The notes below the pieces were generated by a model. That model had not been told where the DNA came from, searched no databases, and saw only the letters and a program-made list of their open reading frames with translations. Positions 10,940 through 23,719 of a stretch of 64,000 nt of DNA are shown one piece after another. Source of the stretch: Hyphodiscus hymeniophilus (lineage: Eukaryota > Ascomycota > Leotiomycetes > Helotiales > Hyphodiscaceae); the NCBI GenBank assembly GCA_016508695.1, contig VNKQ01000014.1, positions 1,426,001 through 1,490,000 of the forward strand, written 5' to 3'. Every line of letters starts with the position of its first letter. Positions within the stretch are counted from its first letter, which is position 1. The translations under genes and the position numbers were made by a program.

Positions 10940-12578
10940 AACAAGCTACTGCAGGCTTTAAAATTTGGGTGTTACACCGGAATGTTGAGGGCATTCGAGC
11001 CCTGACACTCAGCCAACTGGCTGGCCGCAGTATGGCGGATCTGCAAGCCGCTCGCCTCGAGTATTGGCCAAGAATCAAAAAGAGATCAATCAGATGGTGG
11101 AACTATGTATAGTATCGGGGTACGGGATTTAATTATCAGTTCTCTCCCTTGCCTAAAATTGCGCTCCACAACTGCTGCTCGCCCAATTCTTCCAAATTCA
11201 ATCAGGCTAGTCTTCCTACAGATAATGTCTTAGAAGTTCGATGTAGGTTCTCATGGAACACTTCATTCTCGAAAAGCCAGAAAAAAAAAAGAAAAAAAGT
11301 TTCCGAGAAGAAACTGCGCCTTATAACGTGGTACTAATGCTGAAACGACTCTCGCGGAAACTATAGCAAAGTAGGTCGATAGAGGCGTTTCGCAAGCCAA
11401 ATGACTGGACACTGTCTATGAAGGTCCGTGAAATAGGGAGTACTGTTGTTCAAGAAGTATCCTCCGCGTTATCCGAACAACGCGCACTCGCAGTCGTCCA
11501 AAGAAGATGTGGACACTCTGGAAAGTCCCAGGAAGCAGGCAATGGACAACTTAGAGATTGAATAGTGGAAAGCAGCTTTGCCTAAATCCCCATTGATGGG
11601 ACGGGGAAAATGAGCGTGAAGGGCAAACATGAGGAACGAACGTTCTACGGCCTGTGACTGTGCTGATTACATACCTTGAGAGTGAAGTAAAGTGAACTTC
11701 ATCCTAGGTTGCCTCGACGCGAAAATCCGATGGATCATGTCAGCAACCAATTTATGATCACCTTCAGATAAAGGACTTCTTAATTGAAAATGGAAAGAAA
11801 AACAAGGATCCCCTCACCCCACTTTTATGTTTATTGTTTTTTTTTCCGACGACGAAGACGAATTTGAGGGTGTGCGTCCAGGTGTCGCCAAGGAGATATT
11901 CTAGAATACCGATCGACAGAGCTAGCTCTGGCATGTTTGTTCCGATGATTGGGGATTAGATGACTCTTCCAAGCACCTTCGAGCCTGATATCTCTCGTTC
12001 AGCAACGACGAATGCCAGCTAAGGAAATCTATGAGGCAAAGAAGAGCCTGCACTGCGACCGTCGGTAGCGGAGCAGTATACATGTACATTCTGACCGTCT
12101 CGATAAAACGTATTTTCTGTCGAGCCAGGAAGGAGCAAGTACACTGCTGTCTTGCACTTCAGCCAGGGACATAGATACGAATTTGTTCGTATGCCTTGTA
12201 GAAACGTGCCTACAAAGCGAATTGCTTCGGCCGATGCGAATCCCAGAGCGCCTTCCAAAGACTTGGCCATACTCATCTCTGTGTGTTCGTCATGTTTCCT
12301 GGTCTTTCATTGACAGATCTGCCTTGCCGACCGCATAAGATCAGTTTCGGAACGCTCGAATATACAACACAAATAGATAATGAAATTATATTCCCAGCAT
12401 GCCCAGGTGGAGAGTGGGTTCCTGAACGTTTGTTCAGATAAGCGCCACTCACGTGTGACCTCAATCTCGACCAGGAGTGGGGGGTTCTAATCAAGATAGA
12501 CCTGCGCTCGTGGTCATTTTTTTCTCTCAAACTATCTTCATCAACATATAACAAGGGATATATTCCGAAATAATAGTG
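10940..12578. other. intergenic, no convincing gene
   Basis: Divergent promoter region between the GPI-protein gene (minus) and the dehydrogenase gene (plus). It has a poly-A/G run near 11281-11300 and a T run near 11836-11846. Short frames on both strands lack domains or coding-like composition. Confidence 0.5.
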
Positions 12579-13507
12579 ATGGATGGTACTCTCTTCCCAG
12601 GCGTTGCTTTGGTGACAGGGGCAGCTGGAACAGGTAAGTCCCCAGATCTAGGACCTTCGGGCTCACCTCATGCTCAACCGTGCTTTCACTGAAATCCACG
12701 CAGGAATGGGCGCAGCAGTTGCCAAGGCTTTCGCAACAGCTGGATGCAACAAGATCGCCATAACCGATCTCAATGAGCAACTCCTTTGGGATACGAGGAA
12801 CGCAATCGAGTCTGCCTACCATGCAGTCAAAGTGCTTGCGATTGTGGGAGATGTCTCATCCGAGGCATTCGTTGACTCGTTCATTGAGCGAGTGGTGAAC
12901 GAATTCGGGCGAGTTGATTACTGCGTCAATTGCGCCGGCATCATGGGAAACAATCAATCGTCGGCTGACACTTCGACCGAGGACTTCGATAGAATCAACA
13001 ATGTGAACTATCGCGGTTGTTGGTTCTCGAGTCGAGCTCAGATAAGAGCAATGTTGAAGCAGGAACCATTGCCCAGCCATGAGGTTGGGAGAACGGGAGA
13101 TAGAGGTTCAATCGTTAACATTGCCAGCCAACTGGGGATTGTCGGAAGGCCGAGTGCTCGTAAACCTCCCCAAGCGGTAGAAGAAGAGAGTTGTTTGCTG
13201 ATGCTGAACAGCGGTATATTGCGCATCCAAAGCCGCGGTCATGGCAATGACACGAGCGGATGCGATTGATTATTCAGAGAAAAATATCAGGGTGAACTGC
13301 ATTTGTCCTGGAATCATCGAGACGCCAATGACAATAGGCAGCAAAGAGAAAATCGAGCTCTTGAAGCCAGCAATCAATATTGCGCCGATGAAGAGGATGG
13401 GTACGGTGAATGAGATTGCGGACTGTGCTTTATTTTTGACGTCAACGAAAGCTTCTTTTGTGCAGGGCCATGCCATGGTCGTCGATGGTGGATATATCAT
13501 CAATTGA
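12579..13507 (+). CDS. short-chain dehydrogenase/reductase (SDR, classical)
   Basis: Three exons (12579-12633, 12704-13159, 13212-13507; introns of 70 and 52 bases) encode 268 residues. The cofactor glycine motif TGAAGTGMG is at 13-21 and only forms when the first intron is removed. NCAG follows at 94-97. Catalytic Ser160 (IVNIAS), Tyr173 and Lys177 (YCASK) are present, the latter restored by the second splice. The tail SFVQGHAMVVDGGY is typical. The enzyme should oxidise or reduce a carbonyl/alcohol with NAD(P)(H); Asp40 at the end of the second beta strand favours NAD over NADP. Substrate unknown. A Zn2Cys6 regulator follows 0.8 kb downstream on the same strand and may control it. Confidence 0.9.
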
Positions 13508-14330
13508 ATTGGTTGGAGGATGCAGTGAAGTGCAGTGGAGGGCATGGTGTAGACGAGGTGAGGGACTAGAACATAGCAGGAAATTAAACAAAGGCAGTGA
13601 CCACCATATACTTGCAAAGGAATCGCGAGCTTTCGCAACCCTTGTTGTGGTGCCAGACGCAGGATACGAAGGAGCATCCGAACTTTGACGTGCGGTTTGC
13701 GTCTTCCAGAGATGCTTCGTCGACTTGAGGTATTTGTTAAGGCTCGTGAGCAGCAACTCGAGTAGAAAGTGTATATGTGAGAATTCAGAGAGTGTGCGAT
13801 GCTCATACGTAAAGATGAGAATCAATGAGATGAGGAGTCCTCGCGAGTTGTTTAGTGCTGAAGCGGCTTTTAAACGAAAACTTCAGGTAATCCTTCGCTG
13901 CAGTACACTTGACCAATCAGACCCTGTTTCATATCGTGTGCTAGTCAATGTTATTTCTTTGTACCACTTTGTTTATACTTGAAAGGTTATGTCGTTCTAA
14001 AAAGTAACCCTAGTGGTTAGTAGATAGGTCGAGAAAGAAAGAATATGTGTTCTCCATCGGGAGGAAAATATCCAGGGGAAAACGGGAATAAATTCCATCT
14101 ACACCTGGTGTTCTGTGGTACAGTAGCGTGATGACTGATGAGCCCCCGCGCTTGGAATTCTAGACTCCCCGCTAAACATGCGAGCTATTGAGAGCGCAAA
14201 ACGAGTAGCCTCAACCTCCATTCCTGCTCTTCACTCTACACTACCCCCAACTGCACGGAAGCCATGACTTGTTGCAGGACTCACATGTGGAATACTTGTC
14301 ACCGTAAGAGACCGTAGTTTCCCAGAGGCA
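13508..14330. other. intergenic, no gene seen
   Basis: Terminator region of the dehydrogenase and promoter of the Zn2Cys6 gene. Frames here overlap the dehydrogenase antisense or are short. Nothing else is recognised. Confidence 0.5.
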
Positions 14331-16725
14331 ATGAGGTCTCGCACTGGCTGGTGAGTTGTCAATCGCCCAATCCAACAACTGTTACTGTAGACCATATGCT
14401 CATAGATCGTCTGTCAACAGCCAGACATGCCGTCAACGCAAGCTGAAGTGCGACGAAGTTGCCCCCATCTGCGGACCCTGTAGGAAGGGCTCTAGAACAT
14501 GCAATCCAAGCACAGGCGTTGTGTTCAGACACCAGCAGAATGCCTCCATGAATGAATCGGGCCTAGGAAGCTTTTATGCATACAGGAATACCTTTGACGA
14601 GGACACCGTATGGGTTGATGTGCCCAAGAATGGTGGGAGCTCCTCCAAATTTGGCATCCAGAACCCTGGCTAACTCGGTCTGCAGTGACCTTCCACAACA
14701 TCACCGACCCATACAATATGGAGCCTTCTCCCGAACCTGACTTTCCATCAGGCCCAATTGTCATGCCACACATGGAGGAACAGCAGGCTGACAACAGCTT
14801 CCACATAACATATGATGATGCTCCTGGCTTGGAGGCTCTCTCGGCAGCTGCGACTGGCAATTTCGGACCTATACGGCCTTTGTCGGCTGCTGTGCACTCA
14901 CCAGACGAAGGATCAATTTTCCATCATTCGTCCAACAACCTCAACTTTATACTCAACCCTGCTGGTCCAGAAAGTGGCATGGGTATGCTCTGCATAATTC
15001 TATTCTCTCGGACTGTCTGACGTGGTGCAGATTCTGTAGCATCGCCTCCCATTGACCCCGCCTTAACATCATCTCCCTCAGCATTTATACCTCGAAATGT
15101 GCCCAAACCGATTCTAGACCATGAAGTGGCATTTCTTTTACGGCATTTTAGTGAGGTAGCGGGCCAATGGTGAGCATAATGTTATTCACATGGCATGTAC
15201 ATTAGCTGATGAGAATAGGATGGATCTCTTTGATCTAGGCTGTTATTTTGCCCACTGTGTGCCAGTCCAATCGCTATCAAATCCTTTGTTGCGATACTCT
15301 GCCTGCGCTTACGCTGCAAAGCAACTTAGCCGAGTGCGAGGAAGGAAGCCGACGGTTGGCGGTATAGTCAGTAATCAAGCGGAGATGGAACTGTTCCCTC
15401 GCCCTGAAACAACGGACTGGGTGTATATCGGTGCAAAGTATTATGATAAGGCAATTTCTTTGCTTATGGAAGAACTGTCGAACTCTGGCCAACAAGCCCT
15501 TCCTATGACACCAATGCCCGATGAGGCAATGAGTCCACAAGGGAGCATTCACTCCCCACAGAGTGCAATAATACATGCGAACAAACGACGCAGACTGTCA
15601 AGACCAGGTCTTGCCAACAATGCAGATGAAACTCTAGCAGCTGGTACGATCCTCTGCGTCTATGAGTTTCTTGATAATGCGAATACCCCTTGGGCACGCC
15701 ATCTCAGCGGGACGAAGTCATTATTTGATTTGGCAGAGAACGAAGGCATGATGCCAGTTCAGTCCCCAACAAGTCCCGGTCAGATTTCCCAACGCATTAA
15801 GCCATCTAGAGCTCGGAAGGCTACTTTTTGGAACTTTGCCCGGCAAGATTTCCTGGCAGCATGTAAGAGCTCGGCCCTCCCTGGAAGTCATTGCTTGATC
15901 TAATTTCAGTGCACAGTTATCAATCAAGGTCAAACTCGGCTCGACACAGAAGATTTCAGCCTATGGAGAGCCGCCGGACTACACATTGATGAGCAAGGAT
16001 TCGTAATTCCAAGCAATACTGGCGACATTGATTTCCCGGAAAGGCAAGTTGCTATGCGAGAAGACATGATATCGAATGCCTTGATTTGGCTGATGTCAAA
16101 AATAATTAACTTTCTCGCTCTTGGAGACTCTATCGATACAGTTTATCCGCAGGACAAGCAAAGTCCCACGGCCCTTTATGGTGTTAATCAAATGACATTA
16201 CTCCAACGTTGGAGGGAGTTAGAAAAAGAACTTAATATCTGGTATAAGGGACTGCCTGTAACCTTCAATCCTTCTGCACGGCTTCCTTGTGTATCTGACG
16301 GAAGTGTACCTATCGATTCCTACAGGGCATTATTCCCTGAGATCTGGTATAGTATGTCAATGTGTGCATCGACTATGCAGTCATATCACATGGCTCGCAT
16401 TCTTCTTCTAGTCAACAAGCCCCACGAATCAACGGTGCGCCAAACGACTGTTGCAGATCGACTTCTAAGTTACCGAACAATCGACGCTGAAGTGCGTCAT
16501 CATGTCCACGAAATATGCGGCATTGCTTTGGGACGACCTGAAGGCAGTGCGAGAATCCATCAAATCCAGCCTCTCTTTGTGGCTGGACAATGTATGCATG
16601 ACGATCGCGAGCGTCGAATTGTCTTAGACATAATGCGTGGAGTTGAAGCAGATACTGGCTGGGCAACAGACTATCGAACAAAACAACTACTGAAAGACTG
16701 GGGTTGGGAAGGGGAAAATACGTAA
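14331..16725 (+). CDS. Zn2Cys6 transcription factor with fungal-specific regulator domain
   Basis: Six exons: 14331-14350, 14421-14632, 14686-14982, 15031-15169, 15219-15862, 15917-16725, giving 706 residues with all phases consistent. The binuclear zinc cluster is complete only with the 20-base first exon: Cys7, 10, 17, 24, 27, 34 (spacing 2-6-6-2-6), with basic QRKLK between. The central and C-terminal part (AGQWMDLFDLGCYFAHCVPVQ and WNFARQDFLAAFINQ) matches the general layout of the Fungal_trans_2 family. Expected role: nuclear, sequence-specific activator or repressor binding CGG-type sites. Targets are unknown; the adjacent dehydrogenase and the transporter at 19.6 kb are candidates. The donor of intron 2 (GTGGGA) is weak, so that junction is less certain. 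Confidence 0.88.
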
Positions 16726-17020
16726 AAAGGAAAAGTTGGTAAGAATCACCAACATGGTACACTTTATTGGCCCACAAAACGCCTGTGATGGAAAAGGATG
16801 CTTTGTGCAGAAAGCGAAGCAACTTCCGATTGACTGAAATCTTTTCAGAGAAGGTTGAAACTTCATTGTGAAGGTATCGCTTTATACGTCCGATAGCTAT
16901 ATCATTCGAAAAGAGTCTATTGAATGAAAGATCTATTTCATTCACAACGGTCATCATTCTCGATGTGATATATATGGAAGCCAGTTCCCCTGTCATGGCT
17001 GCGATCACAGCCTATTGATC

Positions 17021-17713
17021 ATGGGCCGAAGATGGAGAAATCGACACCAAAATCAATCCAACAGGGATGCACCCGACGAAGATCCAGATGATCGTAACAG
17101 CTTCGTGGTGGATGAGGATTCCCATCGACCACAGGCAAGAGGAGGACGAAGGAATGCGAACGACTCTCGGCAACATCAACCACGAGGTAACAATCAACAA
17201 TTTCGCGAAGGGTATCATAATCATAGCCATCGTCAGCAACAGTCACAGGACCAAGCTCCTATTCCCTGCATCGTCGACCAAACTGCTTTCCGCGCAAATT
17301 GGCAACGACTCAAAGACAACGTTCTTCGATCCCTCGATCAATTTCTAGACCACTGCCAGCAGTGGCTTCCAGACGATGTTCCACCAGCTGATGCCATGGA
17401 CTGGCAGTTCGAGAAGGAGCTCCTGCTTCCTCCCCCTGTACAGCATCACATCTTCGCGAATCCCGCCACGGCTCCAATATCAGCGCCGTGTACATTTGGC
17501 ACCGGAGCAAGTGTCTCGGTGGACGCGCCTGTACCTCCTCCTGTACAGCCTCCTGTCCCGCCTCCCCTGAGCTCGTCTGCGGGTTGTGGATTTGATGCTG
17601 GTTCAGCACAGCGGATGGAGCACGCATTGGGTATGGGTGGATCCCCGTCTACTTTTGGGGGTCATGGATATGTCGCTCCGACTGTGGTCGATGACCCGGA
17701 TGGTGGGATGTGA
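17021..17713 (+). CDS. hypothetical low-complexity protein
   Basis: Single frame of 230 residues from ATG 17021. The first 80 residues are Arg/Asn/Gln/His-rich and probably disordered (repeated HQ, RGG-like and HSHRQQQ stretches). A short helical, possibly ordered part (about 85-125, TAFRANWQRLKDNVLRSLDQFLDHC) follows, then a Pro-rich tract (VPPPVQPPVPPPL) and a Gly-rich tail. RGG- and Q-rich character could fit an RNA-associated protein, but this is only composition. It starts 295 bases after the regulator gene on the same strand. No family is recognised. Confidence 0.6.
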   Translation: MGRRWRNRHQNQSNRDAPDEDPDDRNSFVVDEDSHRPQARGGRRNANDSRQHQPRGNNQQFREGYHNHSHRQQQSQDQAPIPCIVDQTAFRANWQRLKDNVLRSLDQFLDHCQQWLPDDVPPADAMDWQFEKELLLPPPVQHHIFANPATAPISAPCTFGTGASVSVDAPVPPPVQPPVPPPLSSSAGCGFDAGSAQRMEHALGMGGSPSTFGGHGYVAPTVVDDPDGGM

Positions 17714-19552
17714 AGTCTTTTTGTCGCGAAGAGAGTGACGGAGGGGGTGACACAAGACGTCAGTCTTCATCAGCTAAAGCAAGATGCTTTTCAACGTCTG
17801 CAAGCTCCAATTACAAAAACCATCTACATGAGTCCTTCTCCTTCAAAAGATTAGAGCGATTGTCCCAAATCTCAGACATTCTACGACAAGACTCAGTACT
17901 CTTATTCGTTGCACAATCTTTAAAGAACAGTAAGAAGTTAATTTTGATTCTTAACTCCTTACTCAGCGCCATATAATCTCCTTTCAGCTTCCGAGTAGTT
18001 CTTGCTTTCCGATCCATCAATCCCTAGTTTGCACACTGTTGCAGGATAAAAGCCCAAGTCGAAATGGACAGTCATCTCATACCCAGCCGTGCACTCTCTC
18101 CCGCTCCGATTAATAACTGACACCAGAGCATACAGTCATTCCAAGGCTTTTCCAAATCTCGGGAAACGAATCGCGTCGCTCTCATGTAAAACTATGATCA
18201 CCTTCGGCTTCAAGATAATCGTTATCCGAGATTTTAGGACGTTGGACGAAACCATGTGCCTTAGTGCTGCAACGAAACTCTCATTCCGTCTGTTTTTGCC
18301 TTCGGCGAAGGAAGAAGAAACCCGGATTTGCTAATGGTAACTCAAGCCAGACTGTACCAAGGGCATAGTAATTTCGCGTCGACGTAGTCGGATTGGATTG
18401 GCATTGCTTACTAATCGCAGTGCTGACAGAACCAGTGGTGGGGGCGACTCCGCGGTATCAAATGCGGGGTTACAGTAGCAATCCTTGAACGACCAGCCCA
18501 ATTACTCGTCGTGTCACCTTTGGTCTAGACTTTTCTAAACTTCGGGGAGGAATGTATTCAAAGCGATTTGATGGGCGCATTTGCCTACCCTTTTCCCCGG
18601 TATATTCCTCCGTCATCCAGACTCGGCTTGGCCTTCGCTACCGGTGTCTTTTGGGATTCTGCCGCGGTACTTATGGTATACCATGTCTGGGAATTACATT
18701 ATGGATGCGCCCGACTGTGCCTGCGCGGTGTCCTTTGGGGGCCTCCCGGAATGTCTCCCCAGTGGGAAATTGAGAAGTTTCATGCCACAGTGAATGCGTA
18801 CATGGGATGCACTTAGTACAAGACTTGCAGTGTAAGGAGCATTCATAGCAGCCGGAATCGATACAGCAATACCAGGCCTTGCTGTGACAAGTAATCTGCT
18901 TCTTACATGGAAAACAGACTAGGATATATTTCGATCGATCTCATCTATTTTCCTGAACATAGGAAGTATCAATATCTGTGGTGTTCTTGGTGCGGAATAT
19001 AGCTCTACGACGCTGCGGACTCACCGCCTACACATTGGGCTTGCAATCGGGGAGGAAAGCGGCGAATCCAGGAGAGAGGGTGAAGAGTTCGCAGATCAGT
19101 CATCGTCAGAGGAGGGGAAGTAGGTATGTGGTGGGCACAAGATTGGACGTAACCCATTTGATCGATCTTGATAATTTACACTAGCATGGTAAAACGACTG
19201 ACTATTGGATGATCACACTTGATCGTCCTGTCTTATATGCTTTGCGGAAGATTTGGTGAGCATGAACAAGCATGCTCTCTACATCAATTTCATGGAAGGT
19301 AACAAGGTGGTGGGTTGAACTGCAAGTACCTCAGCCAAATGAGCCAAGTTGCTGATTACTGTCGAGCTTAAATGCACACCTTGTCCATATTACTTCGCGA
19401 ATGCTTAAGATTTAGTTCATTGGCTTTTTAAGATTCTTCTTTCACTCTGATTTCTTGTGACTCTCGTTGCGTCACTTCCAAACTTCTTTCCTCTTCAAGG
19501 CCGGCAGCTCAACAACTAAAAATCTCTCCTTTAGCTCTCACCGTCGTCAGAC
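17714..19552. other. intergenic, no convincing gene
   Basis: A minus-strand frame of 69 codons (17811-18020) and overlapping plus-strand frames at 18552-18816 are open, but three plus frames are open at once in the latter, which argues against coding. The last 200 bases are CT-rich and look like the leader of the transporter gene. Confidence 0.45.
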
Positions 19553-21346
19553 ATGGCCGAAAAGGCAGACAACTCAGAGCTCGAAAATGGAGCCTCCAAT
19601 TTCTCAAACCCACTTGAACTCCCAGGGATTCTCCCGACCTCGATGAGATCGGCGAGCTCGAAGGCTACATCGTCGATGTCTCACTCATTCAAGACAAATC
19701 TCTCGTCGATCGACTGAAGCTCGCGAGTGATGGTCACACTATCCTCATCCCACAGCCGAGCGATGACCCCAGAGATCCGCTGAATTGGAGTTGGTGGAGG
19801 AAACATGTTACTCTGATTGTGATCTCTATGACGGCTTTCTTGGCGGATTATGGATCTGCGACTGGGGCTGTGACTTTGATCCCTCAGGCTGCGTGAGTTC
19901 TTCCTTGTATCTTTCTTGCGTCAATGCCATTTATTCCTCAAATTAGAGTGTTTCAATTGCTGACTTTGGCTATATAACAGCATTTGGAATATGACGGAGG
20001 ATCAAGTCAATCACTCACAGGTTGGAAACGTCTTCATGCTGGGACCTGGTGGTTTAGCAACAATCATTCTCGCAGCATATTTTGGACGTCTACCGGTGCT
20101 TTTCTACTTCGTCATATTTGCATTCTTGACGGCCATATGGTGCGCCGCGGCTACGTCCTTTGAGAGTTTTATGGCAGCACGAATCCTGAACGGCTTCTTC
20201 TCTACCGTTGCACAAGGTGGGGGGCTGATGTTTATCAAAGATATATTCTTCTTCCATGAGCATCCGTAAGTTAAACCCATTCTTGACCTCCCATAATCGT
20301 TCCAATATGCTAAATCACAAAGCCGCAAAATTAATATCTGGGCTGGTTTCGTCATTCTATCACCCTACTTCGGACCGCTCTTCACAGCATTCATTCTCTC
20401 GGTCACGAAATGGAACTGGGGTTTCTGGCTACTGACGATGCTCACCGGTCTCTGTCTTCTCTGCATAATCCTCTTCGTCGACGAAACTTACTTCAATCGA
20501 CGAATCCCCGCTGCCGAGCGTCCAATTCCCAGGTCTCGGGTTATGAGGCTGGTTGGAATCGAACAATGGCATTCTAGAAAGCAGAGAAGCACTTTCTTCC
20601 AGGCATTTATGAGACCATGGAAGGTTATCGCCAAGCCCACAGTTTTCCTGAGTAACGTGTACTACATGTTTACCTTCGCTTGGGTTGTGGGCATCAATAC
20701 TACTCTCAGTATCTTTTTGGCGCCACTATACGATTTCGGTTTAAGGCAGATAGGTACGTGTCGCCCCCAATGAGTCAAATTTTCTTGACAATCCAGAATT
20801 GCATTACTGACTATGAAAACAGGATTCTTCTATTTCACGCCAGTAGTAGCAGCGCTCCTAGGCGAGTTTGTCGGCCATTGGCTCCACGACCTTGCAGGTA
20901 GATTATATATGCGCCGCCACGGCGGCGTTCTCGAGCCCGAAGCTCGTCTCTCTGTGATCTGGATCTCGTCACCTTTCATTCTCTCCGGTCTCGTACTACT
21001 GGGATTCTGCCTCGAGCGGGGGTTTCACTACATGATCACCTCCCTCGCATGGGGACTCTACGTCTTCGGGATCATGATCTCCACTGTCGCCATCACGAGC
21101 TACAATCTGGACTGTTATCCTGAGGGAAGTGGTGAGGTGGGCAGCTGGTTGAATCAGACCAGGACGTTAGGGGGATTCATTATCAGTTATCTACAAGTGA
21201 GATGGGCGGACGCTGAAGGGACGGAGCGCAGCTTTGGGATTCAGGCGAGTATTTGCCTGTTGGTTTTCTTCATCATCGTGATTTTGCGGTTCTATGGTAA
21301 ACGAATGAGGGTTTGGAGTGGAAGGTTGCATTTCAAAACCAACTAG
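19553..21346 (+). pseudogene. MFS transporter with apparent 1-base frameshift near the N-terminus
   Basis: Four exons (19553-19892, 19981-20265, 20323-20753, 20823-21346; introns 88, 57 and 69 bases) encode about 526 residues if one base is added near 19618-19626. The ATG frame (MAEKADNSELENG..) runs into a stop near 19710, while the frame encoding the rest (DLDEIGELEGYIVDV.., DPRDPLNWSWW, then about 12 membrane segments) has a stop at 19615 and no ATG before the first membrane helix. DPLNWSWWRKH and the fold fit proton-coupled drug/metabolite exporters of the major facilitator superfamily. Either the gene is a recent pseudogene or one C of a C run (CTCCCAGG) is missing from the sequence. Located in the plasma membrane if functional; substrate unknown. 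Confidence 0.8.
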
Positions 21347-21990
21347 GACAAGGATGTCCAGCGACAGTTTGGAGGCATGGAATACTAGTACTGTTGAGTT
21401 TCAAATAAGTCAAAGCCTCGGAATCCAGTCCGAAACCGATGTATTTGTTTCAAGCATTATCCCACCCAGTAAAACATTTCCTCACGCTGCTTTCCATTTA
21501 CTACACGGCTGGGCCCCTGATGCCCGGCAACAAGCATATACGGGACTACACCGATCAATTCCGATCTGTTGGTGATAATGTTCATCCTTTCTTCACCCTT
21601 CGTCAGCAGCTCGCTTATCGATTACTCCTTCTAGACCAAGTCTTCCAACCTAAATATAGACATGGATCTGCATGAGGCTCCTGAAGAAAAACGACTCATA
21701 CATCACTGGACTTGTCTGCCGAAAGGAGACTCAATTGAGTCGTGATAAATGGTTTTGGGGCGCACACGCTTGAAATGATGCGAAACCATGAAGCTGCATA
21801 AGGCTTTGTAAAGACGGGATGGAATGAATTCCTCATCACCCGCACTTTCCCTCAGCTCTCCCACATGAACTTGGAGAATCTTTATGAGAGCAAAATATTT
21901 ATTAAGCGCATTTACATTGCAGAATCGACGTAACAAATGACTTAGTCTTACGACGGCCTTCCCAATACATAGCGCAAACGCTCAGCGCCC
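21347..21990. other. intergenic between convergent genes
   Basis: Lies between the 3' ends of the MFS gene (plus) and the rhodopsin-like gene (minus). It must hold both terminators. No other feature is seen. Confidence 0.5.
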
Positions 21991-23089
21991 CTAAAAACTC
22001 TCCCTCCTATCAATCGCGTACCTGACATTTATTCCATGTTCCTTAACAGCATCTCCCTCTCCACTCCCACTACCATCCTTGGGGACTTCTCCCAACGTCG
22101 TCCCAGTAACCCCCGTGTGCAGAGGCTTTTCTTTCTTCCCTGATCTTCCCCCGGAGCTTGTCCATCGAATGAATTTGCCCTTCGTGGACGACGACTTGGA
22201 GCTCAAAGACTTGAACCATTGTGTTGCAAAGACTGGCCGGAAGGCTGCGATCGAGGCAGCAATTATGCCCAGGCCAGGTTCGATGACAGAACAGAGGCCC
22301 AGCCCGATCCAATTCGCTTCAAAGTTCTGCTCGTTCAATTTTCCAATATAGACCACTCTTGTGATCGCCGCAACACCACAAAGCAAACCCAAGCCTAGCA
22401 TGAACCCCACTCCGATCTTCTTGTTTCTACTGATTTGGACATTCCATAACAACCATATTGGCATCAACCCCAGTATCCAGTCACTGATAAAACTGACAGC
22501 CGCATACGTGTATGCTGCATCCGGGAGGACATGGTGCTCGATGTAGCAGGACCCTTTGGCGCCAGGGCTGTAATTCCAGTAAAAGCCAAGAGGCGTACAC
22601 TGGGCAATTACTAGACCTAAGAAGGCTATTGAGATGAGGACCATGACAAGCATCGTGACGTATATTGTGATCTTCTGCGCTCGAGTATGTGCAATACGGA
22701 TGAGCAGAAGTCCAACAGTGACTCGTAAATATGCTGCTGTTGTCGTATAGAAGACTTCTGCGAGGAAGAAGTAGTGCACTCCACGGCTGACTTGATCTAG
22801 GTGGCTAAAGTACACTTCGAGGCTGACTGGATGGTTGAAAACCCAGATGCTGGCTACAATTGATATCATGGCGGCGAAAACCGTGTAGAGGAACTATGTG
22901 ATCTTAGCACCAAGCTTGAGTTTCTGAGGAGGCACTCACGAGTGTGAGAAGCAGGAAATAGTCATCCAGGGCCACTCCATGAACCATGAATTTTCTAACG
23001 TAAAGACGTGCCATTACAAAGATCCACGCGAGGCCTAGAAAGATGCTCTGCGTTGCAGCAAGTGTGAGAGCATTGTGTGCAAGCGCCAT
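21991..23089 (-). CDS. seven-helix membrane protein, fungal rhodopsin-domain (PTH11/SAT4-like) family
   Basis: Two exons (23089-22940 and 22893-21991; 46-base intron) encode 350 residues. The splice joins YFLLLTL to FLYTVFAAM. Seven hydrophobic segments are visible, with conserved-looking family features: a short ALDDYF loop after helix 2, a Cys-containing extracellular part (AQCTPLGFYWN..GSCY) and SDWILGLMPIWLLWNVQISRNKK before helix 6. The C-terminal tail of about 90 residues is Ser/Gly/Lys-rich and cytoplasmic. The start at 23089 has a strong context (AAAATGG); an in-frame ATG at 23170 would add 27 residues. Members of this family are often called integral membrane proteins; few have known roles. 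No CFEM domain is present. Confidence 0.85.
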
Positions 23090-23719
23090 TTTGACGAAAG
23101 GTTTGAGCAATGCTGATCGGGGGTCAACCAAAAATTGATGTTTTTGAAGTAGGGAGAAGGGAGTTTGCATGATACCGGGTGTGTAGATGTCGCTTTATTC
23201 AATTGAGTACATCTGAAGGTAGCCTGGCGCCAGATTGGCGCGAAGTCGAAATCCCTGACAAAGAATTGACTACTCATGTGAGAAGTCGTGATCGTCGAAC
23301 AAAGCGACCTTGCTCTAGACTTATTTTGTATCTTTTCGAGGCCTACTCCATTGGAAGTGGTACCTGGGATCGTTTGCTGAAGAATGGAGATGCAACGCTG
23401 TTATCAATGACTCTGACAGCCAGGTTCGCGGTCAACATGACATCGTGACCGAACAATTCGGGTTCCGTGTACTATGGCAATGGGGGCGAAAAGAGTCGCA
23501 TTATGCTTCAATAAAGGACAACGCTAACGAATAGCTGACCCTGCTAATTCAGATGCACGATGGGGCTGTGTCATTGAAGACCCGCATGGGAAGACAAAGA
23601 AGGGGTATGTGATCTGCCCCCACGGCTACCAATGATGAAGGCTTGAATTGTTGAGGATGGCCGATTTCGCTAGTGACCAAAAGGTCGGAAAGTTTTGACG
23701 AAACATATACGGATCCAGT
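23090..23719. other. intergenic, no gene seen
   Basis: Promoter of the rhodopsin-like gene and 3' region of the next minus-strand gene. Short frames only. The frame 23626-23889 overlaps the end of the regulator gene in another phase. Confidence 0.5.

Noticed and set aside
16412..17008. 198-codon minus-strand frame
   Set aside because: Mostly antisense to the last exon of the Zn2Cys6 gene; no domain.
17811..18020. 69-codon charged minus-strand frame
   Set aside because: The middle part looks protein-like but no start exon, splice partner or homologous family could be supported.
18552..18816. Three overlapping plus-strand frames
   Set aside because: All three phases open at once over 200 bases indicates lack of stops rather than coding; no family resemblance.
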